NCBI RefSeq assembly: GCF_013402815.2
Contig: NZ_CP058601.1
Coordinates: 2,108,001 to 2,172,000, forward strand
DNA length: 64,000 nucleotides
Direction of reading: 5' to 3'
Source of the DNA: Natrinema halophilum
GTDB taxonomy: Archaea; Halobacteriota; Halobacteria; Halobacteriales; Natrialbaceae
Shown: positions 61,867 to 64,000 of the stretch, piece after piece
How the letters are laid out: the number at the start of each line of letters is the position of its first letter
Position numbering within the stretch: the first letter of the stretch is position 1
Program-made: the position numbers and the translations under genes
Notes under the pieces: model-generated
Databases searched by the model: none
Told to the model about the DNA's origin: nothing
Seen by the model: only the letters and a program-made list of their open reading frames with translations

Positions 61867-62007
61867 ATGACAGCAGAAAATAACGACGGTGTGCACTTCG
61901 TCGAAGACCTCGAAGAACGATCGAACGCCTCTCCGATGGTTACGACACTGGCAATCGGTGAGGAAGGTGGAGTCACGACGCTGGCCTGTGCGGAAACGGG
62001 CTGCTAG
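61867..62007 (+). CDS. RiPP precursor peptide candidate (graspetide-like)
   Basis: 46 residues, ATG at 61867, stop TAG. Leader MTAENNDGVHFVEDLEERSN (1-20), then ASPM and a 22-residue core made of two 11-residue repeats: VTTLAIGEEGG (25-35) and VTTLACAETGC (36-46). Thr and Glu residues sit five apart in both repeats (Thr27-Glu32, Thr38-Glu43), as expected for side-chain ester links made by ATP-grasp ligases. Two Cys are at 41 and 46. A TATA box lies 27 bases upstream; a terminator-like hairpin follows. An upstream in-frame extension to 61771 is unlikely. Confidence 0.78.
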   Translation: MTAENNDGVHFVEDLEERSNASPMVTTLAIGEEGGVTTLACAETGC

Positions 62008-62046
62008 TGTCGCTCGAGGCCGAACTGACGAGTGGAACCGGACGCA

Positions 62047-62110
62047 CTTTCCCGGATAGCCGCCTCGGCTGACACCGGGAAAGACACGAGAGAAACGCTC
62101 CTCTGTTTTT
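62047..62110 (+). terminator. stable hairpin after the precursor gene with a following T run
   Basis: CTTTCCCGG (62047-62055) pairs with CCGGGAAAG (62075-62083), with an inner stem AGCCG-CCT-CGGCT (62058-62070). A T5 run lies at 62105-62109. It could terminate or stabilise the short precursor transcript. Confidence 0.5.
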
Positions 62111-62238
62111 GTGACACACCGTTGCGTCGAACAGCAGTTGGCAGATCGGTACTCGACTGAAAAAGCCCGCAGCAGGTTTTCGTCGGACGCGTTCGGGAGT
62201 CTGGTGGTTTTTATACCGTCCGGTCACCTCTACAGTAT

Positions 62239-63150
62239 ATGCAAACGCACATCGTTCCGGTCGGCTTCGACTACGACCGGCTGATCGCGCCGCTCGTCCG
62301 TGATCAGATCGACGTCGACAGCGTCATCCTTCTCGAGGGAGCCGTCGGCAGCGAGGCCAACGTCGAATACTCCCGGCACCTCTCGAAGAAGCTCGAAACG
62401 GATTTCAAAAACCTGCTCGGCGCGCAGACGAACCGATTTATTCTTGAGGATGTGTACAACTACGACGAGGCCTTCGAACAGGCTTACGACCTTATTACGG
62501 CGGAACTCGACCGAGGAAACGAGGTCTGGGTTAACGTCGCTGCAATGCCTCGGACCGTGAGTTTCGCCTTCGCGAACGCCGCCCACTCGCTGATGGTCGA
62601 GCGCCAGGAGGATCGAGAGGGGATACATACCTACTACACTGCCCCCGAAAAGTACCTCGAGACAGAACTCGCCGAAGAACTGCGCGAACAGATCGCACTG
62701 CTCGAGGAATTTCTCGAAGCAGAGACGGCGCCCGATATCGAGGGCGACCGAATCGAGACCCGCCTGGAAAGTGCCCGCCACCTACTCGACGAATTCGACG
62801 AACGCGGGACGACCATCGGCGCGAAGGAGATCGCCGGCAAACACATCGTCGAGTTGCCGGTCGCCTCTTTTTCGAACGTCAAGCCGTTCGAGGAGCTCAT
62901 CCTGTACAAGCTCGGTGAAGATGGAGAGTTCGATTCGGTCTCGGAACTCGCGGAGTCGTTGGCCCGCGAACTCAACGAGGAGTACACCGACAGTTTCCGC
63001 TCGAAAGTGATCTACAACGTCGACCGCCTGGGACCGGGTGGGAAAGGTTACATCGAACGCGAGGAACACGGCAAATCGTACCGGACGCGATTGTCACGAA
63101 TCGGCGAACTGTGGGTGCGCGCTCACTCCAACGACGACATCGACGACTGA
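62239..63150 (+). CDS. CARF-like HTH regulator (HFX_2341/DUF6293 type)
   Basis: 303 residues. The N-terminal Rossmann-like half (HIVPVGFDYDRLIAPLVRDQ, WVNVAAMPRTVSFAFANAA) resembles CARF domains; the C-terminal half is a winged-helix (FEELILYKLGEDGEFDSVSE, SKVIYNVDRLGPGGKGYIER). I recall this family as HFX_2341. Members are related to the CRISPR regulator Csa3, but no CRISPR array or cas gene is in the window. It begins 231 bases after the RiPP precursor stop; a link to it is open. Confidence 0.88.
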   Translation: MQTHIVPVGFDYDRLIAPLVRDQIDVDSVILLEGAVGSEANVEYSRHLSKKLETDFKNLLGAQTNRFILEDVYNYDEAFEQAYDLITAELDRGNEVWVNVAAMPRTVSFAFANAAHSLMVERQEDREGIHTYYTAPEKYLETELAEELREQIALLEEFLEAETAPDIEGDRIETRLESARHLLDEFDERGTTIGAKEIAGKHIVELPVASFSNVKPFEELILYKLGEDGEFDSVSELAESLARELNEEYTDSFRSKVIYNVDRLGPGGKGYIEREEHGKSYRTRLSRIGELWVRAHSNDDIDD

Positions 63151-63591
63151 GTGCCAGTGGCGCGGCCCTGACCTGCCTCCGCTGTTTTTGCTCGAGATTC
63201 GATCCGGCCGTTTACCGGCTCCGATCGAGAGCCGCGAGCGTCGACGAGCGCACTCCGAATCGGGTTTGACGTCGCAACGAGTGCGTATAGTACCGACGTG
63301 CCTCGAACGACGGTAGTCCCGCGAACGACGGGAGGGAGTACGTCGGAGACGAACCGTTGCTCTCGGCTCCGGCTACGAGTCGATCAGTTGCCGGGTGATC
63401 GCCATCGATTCGTCAGGTTCTCCTCGTTTGTGGACGTGTTCGACGCGAATCGGGGACACGATATCAAAGGGACCGCGGAACCACAGCTTCGGAACCGGAA
63501 CGACGCGGAATGAAAGCGGTATCGAGGACCCGAACGTGGCCGAAACGAAGACGATGGCAATCGATAGCGACGGAATGCCGGCCGAAAGAGG
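63151..63591. other. 440-base region without a supported gene
   Basis: Shadow frames on both strands; no signature motifs. Nothing else seen. The next gene on the minus strand ends at 63592. Confidence 0.5.
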
Positions 63592-63822
63592 CTATCTGAT
63601 GAGGTTTCGAGTTGAAAGCCGCTCGAGAGACATGAGAATGTCTTCGAGAAGCGTAAATATACTCTCTTTGTGCTTTCGTTTGTTGTAATGGATCTCCGTG
63701 GGCAAGATGCCGATCTGATCGTAGGTCGCAAACGCGCCCATGGGGACGGATTCGCGTTCCATAATGAACGCGCGTATTTCCGATATTAACGCGTGTATAT
63801 GGACGAGCGCTTGTTTTCTCAT
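63592..63822 (-). CDS. UPF0058 family protein
   Basis: 76 residues from the ATG at 63822. The start MRKQALVHIHALISEIRAFI and the end IHYNKRKHKESIFTLLEDIL match UPF0058, a haloarchaeal helical family without known function. Its start overlaps the stop of the upstream HalOD1 gene by 4 bases (ATGA), so they are coupled. Confidence 0.85.
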   Translation of the reverse strand: MRKQALVHIHALISEIRAFIMERESVPMGAFATYDQIGILPTEIHYNKRKHKESIFTLLEDILMSLERLSTRNLIR

Positions 63823-64000
63823 CGGCCGTACCCCTCCTGTGAATGGATGAGCCGTGGTGACCCGTCGTGGACGTGGATGCATCCACACCCGCTGACGGTG
63901 ACGGTGAATTCATCGTACGTGAATTCCACACCGACGCGGCAATCCCGTTCGGCTGCATGCTGTAGAAGCCGAAATACCGCCTCCGGTTCAACGGACTCGT
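63819..64000 (-). CDS. HalOD1 domain protein, N-terminus outside the window
   Basis: The last 59-60 codons read in frame on the minus strand: EPEAVFRLLQHAAERDC, RVGVEFTYDEFTVTVSGCGC and IHVHDGSPRLIHSQEGYGR. The alternating VEFTYDEFTVTVSG is typical of the haloarchaeal output domain HalOD1. The start lies beyond 64000. It is coupled to UPF0058 by a 4-base overlap. Confidence 0.8.
   Translation of the reverse strand, partial: ESVEPEAVFRLLQHAAERDCRVGVEFTYDEFTVTVSGCGCIHVHDGSPRLIHSQEGYGR

Noticed and set aside
62239-63150. Classification as a CRISPR Csa3 regulator
   Set aside because: Only general CARF/HTH resemblance and no cas gene or array in the window; annotated as an HFX_2341-type regulator instead.
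1-64000. CRISPR arrays, tRNA or rRNA genes
   Set aside because: No regularly spaced direct repeats and no cloverleaf with a GGTTCGAAT-type arm were found. GGTTCGAAC at 9916 and 38774 belongs to the 89-base repeat, not a tRNA.

Overview
The window is chromosomal DNA of a haloarchaeon, most likely a Natrinema/Haloterrigena-like member of the Natrialbales; the genus cannot be fixed from the sequence. The reasons are high GC with strong third-position bias, very acidic proteins, archaeal information genes (eIF2-gamma, RNA polymerase Rpo7 and Spt4, DnaG-type primase), TATA boxes lying 25-35 bases before start codons (leaderless transcripts), HTH-10, HalOD1 and DUF7344 regulators, and many families I know mainly from haloarchaea. 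Family numbers are recalled from memory and no search was run.

Layout. 1-1949: 3' part of a PAS/GAF histidine kinase. 2-9.6 kb: small conserved proteins, a HAD phosphatase, a three-gene run of cytosolic substrate-binding-protein homologues, a cupin, a VOC protein and two HTH proteins. 9.6-11.1 kb: gene-poor DNA with repeats and hairpins. 11-17.2 kb: pterin dehydratase, LWR-salt protein, two HTH-10 regulators, a geranylgeranyl-reductase-like flavoprotein, and an exported protein/DUF6230/DUF6114 group. 17.7-20.7 kb: the conserved archaeal cluster eif2g, PIN protein, rpoE, spt4, dephospho-CoA kinase. 20.9-30.9 kb: DUF5787, MBL hydrolase, nucleotidyltransferase, valS, DUF1405, acetoacetate-decarboxylase-like protein and pdxS. 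31-42.4 kb: pilin-like DUF7289 protein, homoserine kinase, a chemotaxis transducer divergent from a Tat lipoprotein binding protein, MFS carrier, polysaccharide deacetylase, DUF6149. 42.7-48.3 kb: FAD reductase, then haem genes (fused siroheme decarboxylase, precorrin-2 dehydrogenase, hemA). 48.4-53.5 kb: two complementary cis-prenyltransferase homologues separated by a decayed IS1341-type tnpB element, then DUF92. 54-59.7 kb: DoxX, primase, ArsR-type HTH, DUF3311 and a sodium:solute symporter.

The most interesting region is 59.7-62.1 kb. A RimK/graspetide-type ATP-grasp ligase overlaps, by 4 bases, a gene for an M50 site-2-type protease with a PqqD-like N-terminal domain. Divergent from them is a 46-codon gene, too short for ordinary gene calling, whose product ends in two 11-residue Thr/Glu repeats. 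This looks like a complete archaeal RiPP (graspetide-like) system: precursor, cyclase, and membrane protease. A CARF-like HTH protein follows.

Second, the two cis-prenyltransferase homologues carry complementary halves of the catalytic signature: one has DGNRR but no RxG, the other has C-terminal RFG but no DGNRR. This predicts a heteromeric enzyme for the polyprenyl glycosyl carrier. Third, several arrays of perfect hairpins with three-base loops occur, one of them in frame inside tnpB, and an 89-base repeat occurs twice. Three genes end exactly in the TGAC of an IS-type right end. No CRISPR array, rRNA or tRNA gene was found.
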